This document shows, in pieces, positions 12,056-23,580 of a DNA stretch of 64,000 bases (the first letter of the stretch is position 1; every line of letters begins with the position of its first letter). The stretch is taken from positions 14,034,342 to 14,098,341 of the forward strand of contig CM022679.1 of NCBI GenBank assembly GCA_012295275.1, written 5' to 3'. The position numbers and the translations under genes were made by a program. Source of the DNA: Chrysomallon squamiferum (Eukaryota; Mollusca; Gastropoda; Neomphalida; Peltospiridae). The notes beneath the pieces are model-generated. The model worked only from the letters and a program-made list of their open reading frames with translations. It ran no database searches and was not told the DNA's origin.

Positions 12056-12920
12056 GCGAGTGTGACAGGTTCCAATTGTCTACCACTGAAAGCTGATATG
12101 GTAATTATGAGTGTGACAAGTTGTTATTGTTTACATGGGAAGACAGATATTTTATGATCATAACAGCTTGTTGTTGCTGAATGAAGAAGAGAACGAAGGT
12201 TTTTGTCTGAGTATTGCAGTGTTGTGAAGAAAAGGCAAATTTTAAATAATGATCGCAAAATTTCTTACTGTTTACAAGAGAAGGCAAATTTTATATGAGT
12301 GTGACTGTTACTGTTTACAAGGACAAGTAGATTTTTTTTTTTATGAATATAATTGATTGTTTACAAGAGAAGGCAGATTTTGTACAAGTATAAAATTTAT
12401 TGTTTACAAGAAAAAGCAGATTTTAAATGAGTATAAAAATGTGTTATTGTGTACAAGACAAGGCATATTCTAGATGAATATGACAATTTGTTATTATTTA
12501 CAAGACAAGGCATATTTTATATGAATATGACAATTTGTTATTATTTACAAGAAAAGGCAGATTTTAAATGAGTATAAAAATTTGTTATTGTTTACAAGAC
12601 AAGGCATATTTTATATCAGCCTGACCATTTTTTACTGCCTTTTAGAGAAAAAGATACATGGTAATTATCAGTATAATTCTGTGATATGAGTTATTAGTGA
12701 AATCTGTTTACCAGACTAAGCAGATTTGTAAATTATTTATGACTTTGACAGTTTTTTTTATTGTTTACAGGCAACGACTGGCTTGTAATGATGACAGTGT
12801 TATTGTCTCTAAGAGAAAAAGATATAGTGATTACCAGTATCAATATGACAGCTGTTTTATCTGTTAAGAGAAATTTGTTATTGTTTGCTAGAGAAAACAG
12901 ATCTGTTAACAGTTTTATTA
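12056..12920. repeat. 47-bp minisatellite
   Basis: A unit containing TTGTTATTGTTTACAAGA, then AAGGCA-ATTTTA and TGAGTAT. The best copies start at 12488, 12535 and 12582, exactly 47 bp apart; outer copies, especially beyond 12660, are strongly diverged. Confidence 0.88.
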
Positions 12921-13229
12921 ATACGACAGCTTATTGATTATTAACCACATGTGTTACAGAGTTAAAATAAAAGCAAAAATTTGTATTGATGTTTACTTAG
13001 ACGACTGTTATTACAGTCTTTATATTATTTGCAAGTAAAAGGAATTTAAAAATTAAGAAAATCTTTCAAGTTCATTTAAACAAAATTGCATGATTATTAC
13101 AAATTCTTTTTATTTGGTGTAAACTAAATCGAATTCGAAATCGTTAATCTGTTTTCATTCTTTTAGATATTTCTTACATATTCTGCTAGGAAGAATAAAT
13201 AACACAGATAAGATGAAACAACATATATT

Positions 13230-13550
13230 GAAAAATAAATGATCTGGGAACTGAAAAGGGTTAATATTGTGACTGATTGGACTTCTCAGACGAGACCTTT
13301 GTCGCGATGCGGCAGTGATACAAACAGATATGTTTGTGAAAAATAATGTTCTAGTTTCGTTTACTGCGAGCATGAAACCCCGCTGAAACCCTGCTGATCA
13401 ATAATCTATTTAGTCCCAACAATAGCGCTGTGAACGGCGTTGCACCAGCAGCTTCAACATGTTGCCAGTGTCATTGTGCGAGTTAGATCGACGTTCATTG
13501 TAAATCACTTAACGCAGATCACACACTGTTCATACACTGGTCGAAAATCA
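13230..13550. other. Complex non-repetitive island
   Basis: Unique sequence with several CG dinucleotides (for example GTCGCGATGCGGCAG near 13300) and no long open frame on either strand. Candidate conserved element; inference from composition alone. Confidence 0.35.
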
Positions 13551-13552
13551 CT

Positions 13553-13690
13553 GGCTCTCTCTCTCTCTCTCTCTCTGTATGTGTCCATTTGTCTGTCACT
13601 CCATCTGTCTGTCTGTCTGTCTGCTGGTACATGATGGATGTTGTCAACAGATAATCAACAGGCTGTCTATCATTTGTGTCTGTCTGTCTG
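13553..13690. repeat. (TC)n and (GTCT)n microsatellites
   Basis: (CT)n at about 13554-13575 and CTGT/GTCT blocks at about 13585-13690. The region 13690-14340 is A/T-rich and without recognised features. Confidence 0.9.
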
Positions 13691-14339
13691 CAGCTTTTGT
13701 AAGCATGGCATTAATAACGGTTTGATTATAAAGCAAGATTAGTATATATAAATAGTCTAATAAAGTGTGCGGTTTCTTTTTAATGCATTCATTTGCATTG
13801 AGAAAGAGAACAGCATTATTATAAATACTGTGGTTAAATAAGGCATATGTGTCACTGGAGTAACGTTGCAAAAAATAATATTAATTTTTTTTCGAGAAAT
13901 TTTATTTTTAATACAAAAATCAATTTATGTAAATAAAAAAAAGAAGTTATTTTGGGGAATATTTTTTTTTTAAACTATAATTAATAAATATTTTTTAATT
14001 AAATAATTGATTTCATAAAAAGAAAATGTGTATTTATAACTAAGCTATAAATTTAACATTTAAATGTTTTATTGTTTGTTTCTTATTACTAATTTAAAAA
14101 ATTAATAATAAACAAATGCTTTGTTGACTTCAAAAGTTAAAGAAATGATAAATTTATATGAAATTAACTTACTCGCATAGTGAATATGTGAACAACAAAA
14201 TGTATAAAATGCTTTTATATTTGTGGTTTTAACTGATAAAGTATTTATTTTGTAATATTTAATCTTTAATTTTTATTTCTATTTCATTTATTTTTTATTT
14301 CCAAATTTTTTCTCTGTATTTGTATACTTAAATTTGTAT

Positions 14340-14625
14340 GTTTATTTATCTATGTTTGTCTGACTCTCACTTTTCCTGTCTTTTTCTCTGTCAGTCTGTC
14401 TGTTTATGTGTCTACATGTCTACACATCTATCATCTTTAATTTTCTCTTATTCTTTTTTCTTTCTTTCTTTTTTCTTCAATTCTTTCATTCATTCATTCT
14501 TACTTTTTTTTTTTTTTTGTACTTTCTCTTTCAGCCTTTCTGTTTCTCATTCATTCATTCTTTTTTCATTCATTTTTTCTTTCTATCTTTCTTTCTTTCT
14601 CTCCTTCTTTCACTCATTCTGTGAT
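14340..14625. repeat. Pyrimidine-rich T/C low-complexity tract
   Basis: Long run of TTTCT, TTCA and GTCT motifs on the + strand. The 202-codon open frame at 14338-14946 begins here as Phe/Ser/Leu low-complexity text and only ends in unique sequence, so I do not accept it as a gene. Confidence 0.85.
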
Positions 14626-14629
14626 CTCT

Positions 14630-14900
14630 ACTGTGGGATTTTCTTGTTTGAAACTGCCTTGTTGTTATGCCACAGAGAGAGGTCTGACCTCAGGGTTAAT
14701 ACACCTGTAAAACTTTTGTTCACAGCTAGAGTAAATAACCGAGGCAAAGACGACTTGTTTGTTACAATCAAATACGCAGGCTGTATTAAATATCCCTCCG
14801 TATTGTACTTTCTTTTTACTACGTATCTTGTTTTATTGGCTTATTTACCTCAGATGTGTGGCTGTGCATACATTACTCCTGTAATCAGTCTTTATTGCCA
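14630..14900. other. Complex island with GAGGTCTGACCTC palindrome
   Basis: Unique, balanced sequence containing an inverted repeat GAGGTC-T-GACCTC (14679-14691), a compact AGGTC half-site palindrome of the type nuclear receptors can bind. No other support. The following 14950-16360 is A/T-rich with an (ATT)n near 15310-15345 and nothing I can name. Confidence 0.3.
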
Positions 14901-16369
14901 GTTTTCTCATCGAAAAACATATACATATGTGCGTATTTGTATATAACATGGATCGAAGGATTTTTATGAGTAATTTTCAATTTTGTATTTTTAGTAAACA
15001 GTAAATAATATATTCTTCAGATATATATATTTTTTTATATATATTTACTGTGGTTTTAGAATGGTGAAGTTTTAATTTTATATTTTAAATACTTAAATTT
15101 ATGTTTTTAATTGGTAAAATTTTAAAACAAATTAAAGGTTTATTATTATTTTGGAATGTAGTAAAGTTTTGAAGATATTTTTAATTTATTTTTTAAAAAC
15201 TAGTATGACTGAACTGTTCCTTTAAAATTTTGATTGAATATTTTGAAGATGTTTTAAGTATAATTTTGTTTTTATTTATATTTCTTTCAACTAGTAAATG
15301 TGTGATAAATTATTATTATTATTATTATTATTATTAATTAAATTATTATTTTACAGTCATACATTGTAGTTAGCTGAATATGTTTTTTGAAATTATATAT
15401 ACATATCTATTAATTTTTTAGATTTGAATAATTTATAGAGATAGTAATCAATGTAAATTAAAGATTTGAAATACAGAAATTTAAAATTTCATTTGTTATT
15501 AACAATGTATTTTTATAAACGTACACATAATATATATTATGAATTATTTTTGAAACCTTTTATGTATAAGGATATTATGATTTTACATTCATACTTTTAT
15601 ATATTATTTCTAACTTCACAGCATACTGTGCAGTATTTCATACTTTTTTTTAATGTATTTAATTTAATTTATATATTTTATACATTTTTGTGATCTTTTG
15701 ACATCATATTCTCATATGTATACAATACACAAGCATATTAAGTGAATATATTTTGTTACATATTCAGTATTATTATCACTTTACATAGATGTGTTAGACA
15801 TTAAACATTTATGGATATAATAACTTACACATACTGCATATATTTTTTACTGGTCTTTTTATATGTCATATCTGATTTGCCTATGTAAAAACCATCTTTC
15901 CACATCAAATATGTACATGGTCTATAAGATTTTAAAACTCAGATATTTTAATATAACAACATTTTAATGCATCACAACAGAAATGGAATATTTTATGTAT
16001 ATTTTATACATAAATTACACATGTAATCATTTAATAAGATTTGAATAACACAGATGGTTTAATATAATCCAATATTTTACAATATAAACAACAATGGACT
16101 ATTTCTTACTGATATTTACAGTCAATTCAGCTTCTTCATTTTATAGATGTGTCATACAATACAGCTATATATTAAAATTTCAACACTGTCTGATTGGTTT
16201 TTGGTTTTTTTTTTACCTTACATTACAGTGAACAGTGATTAATACAATATTCAAAATGTTTATTAATTATTATTTCTTGTTAAACTTTGAATTGAAAGTA
16301 GTGCCTATTTTACTGAATCCTTCCAATGTGTTAGGTAATGGGTTTAAATTTTATAGGTAACTGGCTTGA

Positions 16370-16955
16370 AGAATTATAAACAAGATATTGTTTACACTTG
16401 TAACAAAATAGTCAAATTGTTTACCCTTTTATCAAGATAGCTATATAAATTATATTTATTACATGACAGTTGAAATGTTGAAAACTTATAACAAAAAGTT
16501 GAATTGTTTACTACTTGTTATTATAATTAGATAGTTGGATCAATTACAGTTATAATATTTTGATGAAATGTTTACACTTAAATCAAAAGTGTTGAATGGT
16601 TTTCATTGATAGAAAGATTGCTGAATTGTTGACACTTATGACAAAATGGTTGAATTGTTTATAATTAAACTGCATAGTTGAAATGTTTACACTTGTAACA
16701 AGGTAGTTGAATTGTTGATACTTATGGCATTTATGGTTGAATTGTTTATAATTAAACTACATAGTTGAAATGTTTACACTTATGGAATAGTTGAATTGTT
16801 GACACTTACCACATAATAGTTGAATTGTTTGTACATAAAACTAGGTAGTTGAATGGTTTACACTTTTAACAATAAAGTTGAAATGTTTAAATTTATTTCA
16901 AGATAGTTAAATTGTTAAACTTATAACAAGATAATTAAATTGTTTGCACTTTCTT
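16370..16955. repeat. Minisatellite of about 30 bp
   Basis: A unit built on AGTTGAATTGTTTACACTTA with ACAAAATAG-like tails recurs roughly 18 times with substitutions. It abuts the 81-bp array that follows. Confidence 0.8.
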
Positions 16956-16959
16956 GACT

Positions 16960-17695
16960 TTAATGTTTGATTTGATTCCGAAGCATGTTGAGTTGACTAT
17001 TATTGACTGTGTACTTGATTCAGAAGGGTGTTGACTATTATTGACTGTATACTTGATTCAGAAGGGTGTTGAGTTGACTGTTATTGACTGTGTACATGAT
17101 TCTGAAGGGTGTTGAGTTGACTATTATTGACTGTGTACATGATTCTGAAGGGTGTTGACTATTATTGACTGTATACTTGATTCAGAAGGGTATTGAGTTG
17201 ACTATTATTTACTGTGTACATGATTCTGAAGGGTGTTGACTATTATTGACTGTATACTTGATTCAGAAGGGTGTTGAGTTGACTATTATTGACTGTGTAC
17301 ATGATTCTGAAGGGTGTTGACTATTATTGACTGTATACTTGATTCAGAAGGGTATTGAGTTGACTATTATTGACTGTGTACATGATTCTGAAGGGTGTTG
17401 ACTATTATTGACTGTATACTTGATTCAGAAGGGTGTTGAGTTGACTATTATTGACTGTGTACATGATTCTGAAGGGTGTTGACTATTATTGACTGTATAC
17501 TTGATTCAGAAGGGTGTTGAGTTGACTATTATTGACTGTATACATGATTCTGAAGGGTGTTGACTATTATTGACTGTATACTTGATTCAGAAGGGTGTTG
17601 AGTTGACTATTATTGACTATGTACATGATTCTGAAGGGTGTTGACTATTATTGACTGTATACTTGATTCAGAAGAGTGTTCAGTTGAATGTTATT
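16960..17695. repeat. 81-bp higher-order (A+B) minisatellite
   Basis: Two related monomers alternate: A (43 bp, GGGTGTTGAGTTGACTATTA… ending CATGATTCTGAA) and B (38 bp, GGGTGTTGACTATTATTGAC… ending TTGATTCAGAA). The B marker GTATACTTG occurs at 17171, 17252, 17333, 17414, 17495, 17576 and 17657, exactly 81 bp apart. The earlier copy at 17047 is 124 bp away (81+43), consistent with an extra A monomer. The array ends about 250 bp before the first coding exon. Stop codons rule out coding. Confidence 0.95.
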
Positions 17696-17938
17696 GAATG
17701 TTTTTGACATGACAAATGTTTTGAGCTTTGTTGACTGCATACTTGATGTTTGACTTGATTCAGATGGATTTTACTTTCTTCACAGTTGAAGACTACAGTT
17801 AAGCTGATGCTGAACAGTATTCTGTTTCCATTGCACTTTCTTGAATGTAGACTTCTTGTGTGCAGTGCATGCCTTTGCTTTATTTTTATTTAATGCCCAT
17901 AAATCATAAATTTAAAATATTTTTTTCTTCTCTTTCAG

Positions 17939-18175
17939 ATGCTGAATTCTCATTTGAACAAAATTGGATTTTTATCAGTTTCACAAATAAACAAGTGAAG
18001 AAATGTTTTTGCTTCTTTCCATGTGATCTTTAATATGGACCAATCACAGACAGTGTTACATTGATATGTGATTCCAAAAGGACCAATCAAAGACATTTTA
18101 ACAGTAATATGTGATTCCGAAAAGGACCAGTTAGTGAGCTTTTGCATTAGGATGTGAGAGCTCAAAACTGCAAAA
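17939..18175 (+). other. 5' leader part of first ZMIZ coding exon
   Basis: A pyrimidine-rich 3' splice site (…TTTTTTCTTCTCTTTCAG) ends at 17938, so the exon probably begins at 17939 and is spliced to an upstream non-coding exon, as in vertebrate ZMIZ1. Seven upstream start codons are visible: a 19-codon ORF beginning exactly at the exon start (17939-17998), an 8-codon ORF at 18003-18026 (whose last two codons are ATGTGA at 18021), a 9-codon ORF at 18035-18064, and bare ATG-TGA elements at 18066, 18109 and 18152. An in-frame stop (18155-18157) lies before the assigned start at 18176. Transcript data would be needed to exclude a start site inside this stretch. Confidence 0.6.
18015..18165 (+). 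repeat. 43-bp leader repeat with ATG-TGA and CCAAT motifs
   Basis: Four copies of a start-stop ATGTGA lie at 18021, 18066, 18109 and 18152 (spacing 45, 43, 43). Between them sit GGACCAATCA (CCAAT at 18040 and 18083) and a degenerate GGACCAGTTA (18124). If transcribed, the start-stop units could reduce initiation downstream. If this is instead promoter DNA, the CCAAT motifs fit the NF-Y consensus. Confidence 0.75.
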
Positions 18176-18247
18176 ATGACTTTGATGCATAATGATATGG
18201 ATCGACATATCACCCAGACCAATGACCGACTGCTTTGTATAAAACAG
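18176..18247 (+). CDS. ZMIZ1: ZMIZ1/2 (tonalli) orthologue, first coding exon
   Basis: Twenty-four codons reading MTLMHNDMDRHI, then TQTNDRLLCIKQ, ending in phase 0 at CAG|GTGAGT. This matches the vertebrate ZMIZ1 N-terminus (MDRHI-QTNDRL-CIKQ), apart from a start region a few residues longer. ZMIZ proteins are nuclear PIAS-like coactivators with a conserved N-terminal helical region, a proline-rich centre and an SP-RING domain. The vertebrate N-terminal region binds NOTCH1, and the proteins also act with androgen receptor and SMADs. I chose the ATG at 18176 because it is the first after an in-frame stop (18155) and has A at -3. The ATG at 18197 (MDRH…) has a stronger context and is a fair alternative. 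ZMIZ1 versus ZMIZ2 cannot be separated here; invertebrates usually have one gene. Confidence 0.88.
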
Positions 18248-18615
18248 GTGAGTCCATTATATCATACCTAGACTTTCTTCTGTCTTTTGTGTTTCATGCA
18301 GGTGAGTTAATTATAATGATATCTAGACTTTTTTTTATATTTTTATTTTAAACAGGATTGTTAGTTGTAATGATAAATATAGGTTTTTTTAAAAGTATTT
18401 TTAAGGTTTTGGTTTTTTTTTTCATCTCAGTTATAATGATAGTTAGATTTTTTTTTTTTTTTTTATAACATACAGGTGAGTTAGTTATAATGATACATAG
18501 ACTTTCTTATGTCTTTTCTATATTACACAGCTGGATTAGTTATAATGATAAATAGACTTACTTATGATTTTTTTTATTACTAACAGGTGAGATAAGTAAA
18601 ATGATACATACACTT
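18248..18615 (+). repeat. Minisatellite containing the 5' splice site
   Basis: From the exon end onward, about seven copies of a 50-65 bp unit (CAGGTGAGTTA-TTATAATGAT, then ATAGACTTTCTTATG and T-rich text). Consensus CAG|GTGAG occurs at the exon donor (GT at 18248) and again with GT at 18302, 18476 and 18587; other copies have decayed donors. The T-rich end of each unit precedes the next CAG, so the copies look like juxtaposed 3'/5' splice sites. Reading past the first donor meets an in-frame TAG at 18269. Confidence 0.85.
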
Positions 18616-18692
18616 ATTCGCAGGTTATTTACACAGGTAAATTAATTAATTATCTGTAATAAAAACATTTTCTCAGATCCACTGCTTAAAAG

Positions 18693-18725
<33 letters not shown>

Positions 18726-19009
18726 TATTATTAACCATATTATATTTACCGTGTTTATAAAAGATAATGCTTTGTCATCTTGAAATTTAGAATCTGATGG
18801 TTTAAAAGCTTTGTGTTAATTATCTGTTAAATACAGCTTGTTAGCTGACTACCTGGGGTTTAATACAGATAAGTTAATGACTGAGATTTGTTGATAGTGT
18901 GTAATACCAGTTTGTTAATTACTCAGATGTGTGGGTGTTCTAACGTTAATGTTTTTTTAAAAGGTAGTTAGTTAAATGAAATATGAGCATGTTGTGAAAA
19001 GTGAGCTAA

Positions 19010-19041
<32 letters not shown>

Positions 19042-19590
19042 ATATAAGTAATGATAATCACCATAGTAGTAGTAGTAGTAGTGGTAGTAGTAATAATGAT
19101 GATGATGATGATGTGATGATGAAGATGATGATAACAGTAAGAACAACTACAAAAACAGTAATATTAATAATAATCATAATAACAGTAACAGCAACAACAA
19201 AACAATAATAATAATGATAATAGTAATAGCAGTTATAAAATTACTACTAATAAAAATAACAATTATCCTATTTCAAGTAAAGAATATAGTTATTACACTA
19301 ATTTCACCTTACTTACTGGATTAATCTGTAAATCTCTTATCTAGAAAAACAAGTTATATTTTATTTAACAACAGCACACTTTAATATTGGAAATCTTTAA
19401 ATATCACACTGTGCTATACTGTAGTAAATAATATTTTAACTTCAATACCACCACAACCGAAACAAAAACAATTTAAAAAAAAAACTACAAAAAATTAAAA
19501 AAAAAACAATAAAGGTTAAGAATTAAAATATTGAAAATTACAGACTTTATTTCATTGAAATAATGACTGTTACATAATCAGGCCGCAATC
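18616..19590. other. Intronic A/T-rich sequence with simple repeats
   Basis: Contains poly(A) (about 18696-18723), (AAAT)n at about 19009-19040, TAG/ATG trinucleotides at about 19065-19130 and AAT/AAC-rich text to about 19260. No exon signals. Confidence 0.8.
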
Positions 19591-19960
19591 TTAATTCAGA
19601 AACAGCACAGCTCAGAGTTATTTGCAAAATGGTTTGTGTCTGTACTCTCCATCAATAAATTATGACTTGCCACTTAGACGAGGGGAAAGTATTGGACATT
19701 GATTTCATGTTGTCAGTTCAGTGTTTCTCAAGGGTGAAGCTAAAATACAAATAAATGTGCATTAGTTTGATTAAACTATTGTCTCCCAGGGTCTGAGATG
19801 GCTTATTAGCCGATGCTGCCATTTTGATTGCTAAGGAAATATCCATTTAGAGGGAAGCAATTTGCCGTCTTGAAAAATTCATCCAGGTCAGAGCAGTGTA
19901 AATATTCTGTGATATGTCCTAGCTGATTTTAGTGCACTGATAAACTAATTGTCATACAAA
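19590..19960. other. Complex non-repetitive intronic island
   Basis: About 370 bp of unique balanced sequence with no open frame. Text such as GGCTTATTAGCCGATGCTGC near 19800 looks unlike the repeat-rich surroundings. Candidate conserved regulatory element; inference only. Confidence 0.38.
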
Positions 19961-20099
19961 GATAGAAGAATGATAAAGAAAAAAATGTGTGGCTGTGGTT
20001 GAGAGAAATTTTTGAGAGTAGTTAATTAAAATTAATTTTGAAAAAACATGTTGTGTTGTGTTTTGAAATAGCTGAAGAATAAAGTAACTAATTCAGTGA

Positions 20100-20480
20100 A
20101 CTTGTAAATAAATAAATAAAAATAAATATATATATATAAAACAAACAAACAAACAAATAAATAAATATAATCTAAAAATCAATCAGCAAATAAAAAAATA
20201 AATAATTAATCATTAATATAAAATACCATTTATTAAGTTTCAACAATTATAAGCTTCTAACAATGAAGAAATGTAAAAACATTTTAACAAAAACAAACAC
20301 CACACAACAAAACTGGCAAAAAAAAAAAAAAAAAAAATACCCACACACACAAAGACAACAACAACAACAACAAAAAAAAAAAAAAAATATTTATTTTTCT
20401 GCTCCACCAAATAACCAATATTTTCTCTTTTCCTTTTTTTTTTTTTTTTATTTCTTCTTCTTCTTCTTCTTCTCATCCAC
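20100..20480. repeat. Low-complexity A- and T-rich tracts
   Basis: AAAT/AAAC repeats, two long A-runs (about 20318-20337 and 20371-20387), then poly(T) and (TTC)n at about 20425-20475. Lys/Phe-rich open frames on both strands are artefacts of this. Confidence 0.9.
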
Positions 20481-20499
20481 ATATCTATTTACCTTTTCA

Positions 20500-20890
20500 T
20501 AATTGTCTGTGAATCATTACCCATGTGCAGAGAAACTCATAACTGCAGAGAGGGGTTTTTTTTCCCGAGGAGTTAAAAATGCTAACACCATGTTAACAGT
20601 GCAAGATTGGCATCCGATATTCTGTTACATCAACACACACACTCTGCCTGCCTCTGGGTGGCAAGAGCCTGAGCTGATGTGTTGGTGAATTGGAACTGAA
20701 AATAGCATACATAGCTTACTTCAACACCGGCCAGACAGAGAAACAGAGAAAAAGAAAAAGAGAGAGAGAGAGAGAGAAAAAAAAAAAAAAAAAAAAAGTG
20801 AGGTCTGTGGAAAGAGCATCTTTGTGGTGCCGTTTCCGTTACAATAATAGATTATGTTCGAGTGAAATGGTTCCTTGCCTCTGTCTATAA
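20500..20890. other. Complex intronic island with internal (GA)n/poly(A)
   Basis: Unique sequence at 20500-20745 and 20798-20890, split by (AG)n and poly(A) at about 20755-20797. No exon signals. Candidate non-coding element; weak. Confidence 0.3.
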
Positions 20891-20934
20891 ATATTCCATG
20901 TTAAGATGTTAATGTGTGCTTGTGTGTGTTAGCT

Positions 20935-20965
<31 letters not shown>

Positions 20966-21610
20966 GCATGTATATGAGTGTGAGTGTGCATGTGTTAGTG
21001 CATATTTGTGCATGTATGTGCATATGTATGTGCAAGCATGCATTTTGTAGATATTCTGTTGTGACATGTTTGTGGTAGCTGTCAATTTAAGGATAACATT
21101 TTAAGCATTTTTTTTTTTTTTACATTAGATGCTCATTTTAACACAAACTTTCAGTGTGTTGTGAATACTTTTACATGAGCTGTCAATTCTCTGTAAAAAG
21201 ACAACTCATTAGCTGTCAGCATATGTTTTACATTAAATGTCAACATGTAAGTTTTAAATTAACAGTGAACATGTAAATTTTACATTAACTGTCAACATGT
21301 AAATTTTACATAAACTGTCAATGTGTGAGTTTTACATAAACTACTTTATGAACATTTTTACATTGTCTGTCAACATGTAAGTTTTACATTAGCTGTCTAC
21401 ATCTTCTACATTAATTAATTAACAGTTTTGGCAAACATGTTTTTATTATCTGTCAACATGCTGGTTTTACATGAACTAACAGGAATTTAACATTTTTTAA
21501 CTTTCAAATTTTACATTAGTTAATTTATTCTGAACATCATAATGAACAGTTTTAAATTACTTTGACAGTAATGTGAACATTTTACATTATCTGACAGACT
21601 TCTAACACTG
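20935..21610. repeat. (TA)n/(TG)n then 26-bp minisatellite
   Basis: (TA)n at about 20938-20965 and TG/CATG-rich DNA to 21040. Then many copies of a 26-bp unit CAACATGTAAATTTTACATT with AACTGT: AACATG occurs at 21242, 21268 and 21294. Outer copies diverge and extend to about 21600. Confidence 0.85.
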
Positions 21611-21731
21611 ATTTTTACTTATAATATCATCATCATCACCATCATTTTTTGTTTTAAAAGTCATTGTATCAATTCTGTAAATTAAATAAGAAATTGAAAG
21701 TAAATAAAGTATATGTAATAATAACAATAGT

Positions 21732-21734
<3 letters not shown>

Positions 21735-21784
<50 letters not shown>

Positions 21785-21850
21785 AAATAATAACAATAAT
21801 AATAATAATAATGAAAATAATAATAATAATAATAGAAGTAGTAGTAGTTG
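21735..21850. repeat. (AAT)n microsatellite
   Basis: More than 30 AAT units with a few AAC/GAA variants, ending in (AGT)n. The poly-Ile open frame across it is an artefact. Confidence 0.97.
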
Positions 21851-22454
21851 TAATAAATGAATAATATAAGCGAATAAATAAATGAATAACATGAACAGAA
21901 ACATGAAAAATAAAATGATTTTTTAGCTAAATTAAACGTTACTGATTTTTAAACTACCAGAACATTTTACAGTATCTTACTGTCTTACTTATCGGGTGCA
22001 TTAAAGTAAATTAATTTTCACCCAGTGGTGGAATATTTAAAATATGTTACTACTAATCAACAACGCATGTTGTTAACCTTATTGACTACAGCACCTGGTG
22101 AACAATTTTTTTTTTTTTTTTTTTTTTTTTTTGCCTCTCTGTACATTTCATTACTGGTGATAGTCTTGCATGTAAAAATCTACACTGAATGTTTACACGT
22201 GGAGAAATAAAACTGATAAAAAGAATGAGAAAACCATTTTCACAGGAAGTGTTTTAATGGGATAAGCATGGGGAACCATTGCAGCATGGAAGCAGAGTAT
22301 GTATGAAAGATGGAGGGAAGAAAACATAAAATAAAAGATTAAACAAAAAATAAACCCAACAAAGTTTAGCTCTTGTTAATTTCCAAACAAGCAAATCAAG
22401 ATAATTTTGAATTAATATTACCAAAAAAAAAAAAAATAATAAAAGAAGAAAAAT

Positions 22455-22690
22455 GAGCAGTGTGGACATGAATGAATCTGTTGTTTTTTAGAACTGGTCA
22501 AGATTATGTAGATTCATTATTGCAGCATCCTCAGTAGTGTGGACATGAACTAATCAAGATTATACAGGTTTAGTATTGCAACTACCTGAGTAGTGTGGAC
22601 ATGAATGAATCTGTAGTTTTCAGAACTGTTCTTGTTGTTAATATATTTTGATTTTATACAACAACAACCTGATTAGACTGGACAAGGATG
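22455..22690. repeat. Irregular three-copy tandem repeat
   Basis: GTGTGGACATGAA recurs at 22460, 22537 and 22593, with shared following text (TGAATCTG-TGTTTT, TCAAGATTAT). Spacing of 77 and 56 bp shows internal deletions. The stretch 22740-23280 is A/T-rich with poly(A) and (AAAT)n. Confidence 0.75.
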
Positions 22691-23279
22691 GATCCATTAA
22701 TTAAGCATTGCTTGAATTTCAAAATTTGTCAGTTTACTTTTTAAAAAAAAAAAAAAAAAAAACTTCCTCTAAGTAGTTAAAATAGTAAATAAGTAAATAA
22801 ATAAAAAATACTGAGAATCAATTACAGAACTTTATGGAAGAAAAAAAAATTAAGTAGTATATAACATTAATTTTTCAGTATTTTTTAAATTATGTCTAAG
22901 TTACCAAACAGTGTTTTTCTGAACAAAGTATTAGAATAATATATTTTATTGGGAAAAGTTTTTTAATAATACAATAAATACTGGAAAACTGTTAATTTAC
23001 ATAATTACATTTAAAAAAAAATTATAATGAGGTAAAAAGAATAAATAAATAAATAAATAAATAAATAAATACATAAATAAATTCATAAAAAATAAATAAA
23101 TAAATAAAAAAGTAACCTGTGAAATAACACCTGGTTTTTTCTTTCATTCCTTCATTAAACAAAATATTTTAATACTGACAACCTACTAACAGTTCAAAAA
23201 CAGTTCAGTTTGAAATCATTTTTTTTTTTTTTTTTTTTTAATAAACTTGAACTGATACATTTTGAAAATCACGACCAGT

Positions 23280-23580
23280 TTAACTGACATGTCATCAAAC
23301 AACAAACTGTTCATTCATTCAATGCATTTGATCAAGGTTCAAGTATGCCTGTCGGGGGCACAACCTCTGCCTGTCACCTTGACAGGAAGGAATGCTAGAC
23401 TATATTAATAGCTTTCTGCTCAACAACAATTAATTTGTACAGTGCTATTTTTCAGTTTGATCTCGGAATTAATTATTTGTGATGTGAGACCTCAGGTAGC
23501 TGTCGCTGACTCGATAATCATGTTGCCAGTTAACTATTTATCTTGGCAGCCATTTATAATGTACGAATGTAAATTTCTCT
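23280..23580. other. Complex intronic island
   Basis: Unique sequence including CTGTCGGGGGCACAACCTCT near 23350 and a short inverted repeat CCTGTC…GACAGG (about 23370-23387). No open frame of note. Candidate regulatory element. Confidence 0.35.

Noticed and set aside
14338-14946. 202-codon + strand open frame, the longest in the window
   Set aside because: The first half is Phe/Ser/Leu low-complexity from T/C-rich DNA; the second half has no recognisable domain and no exon signals.
17950-18222. 90-codon minus-strand open frame antisense to the ZMIZ exon
   Set aside because: It runs through the 43-bp leader repeat and the antisense of the coding exon; there is no family resemblance, and the + strand exon explains the conservation.
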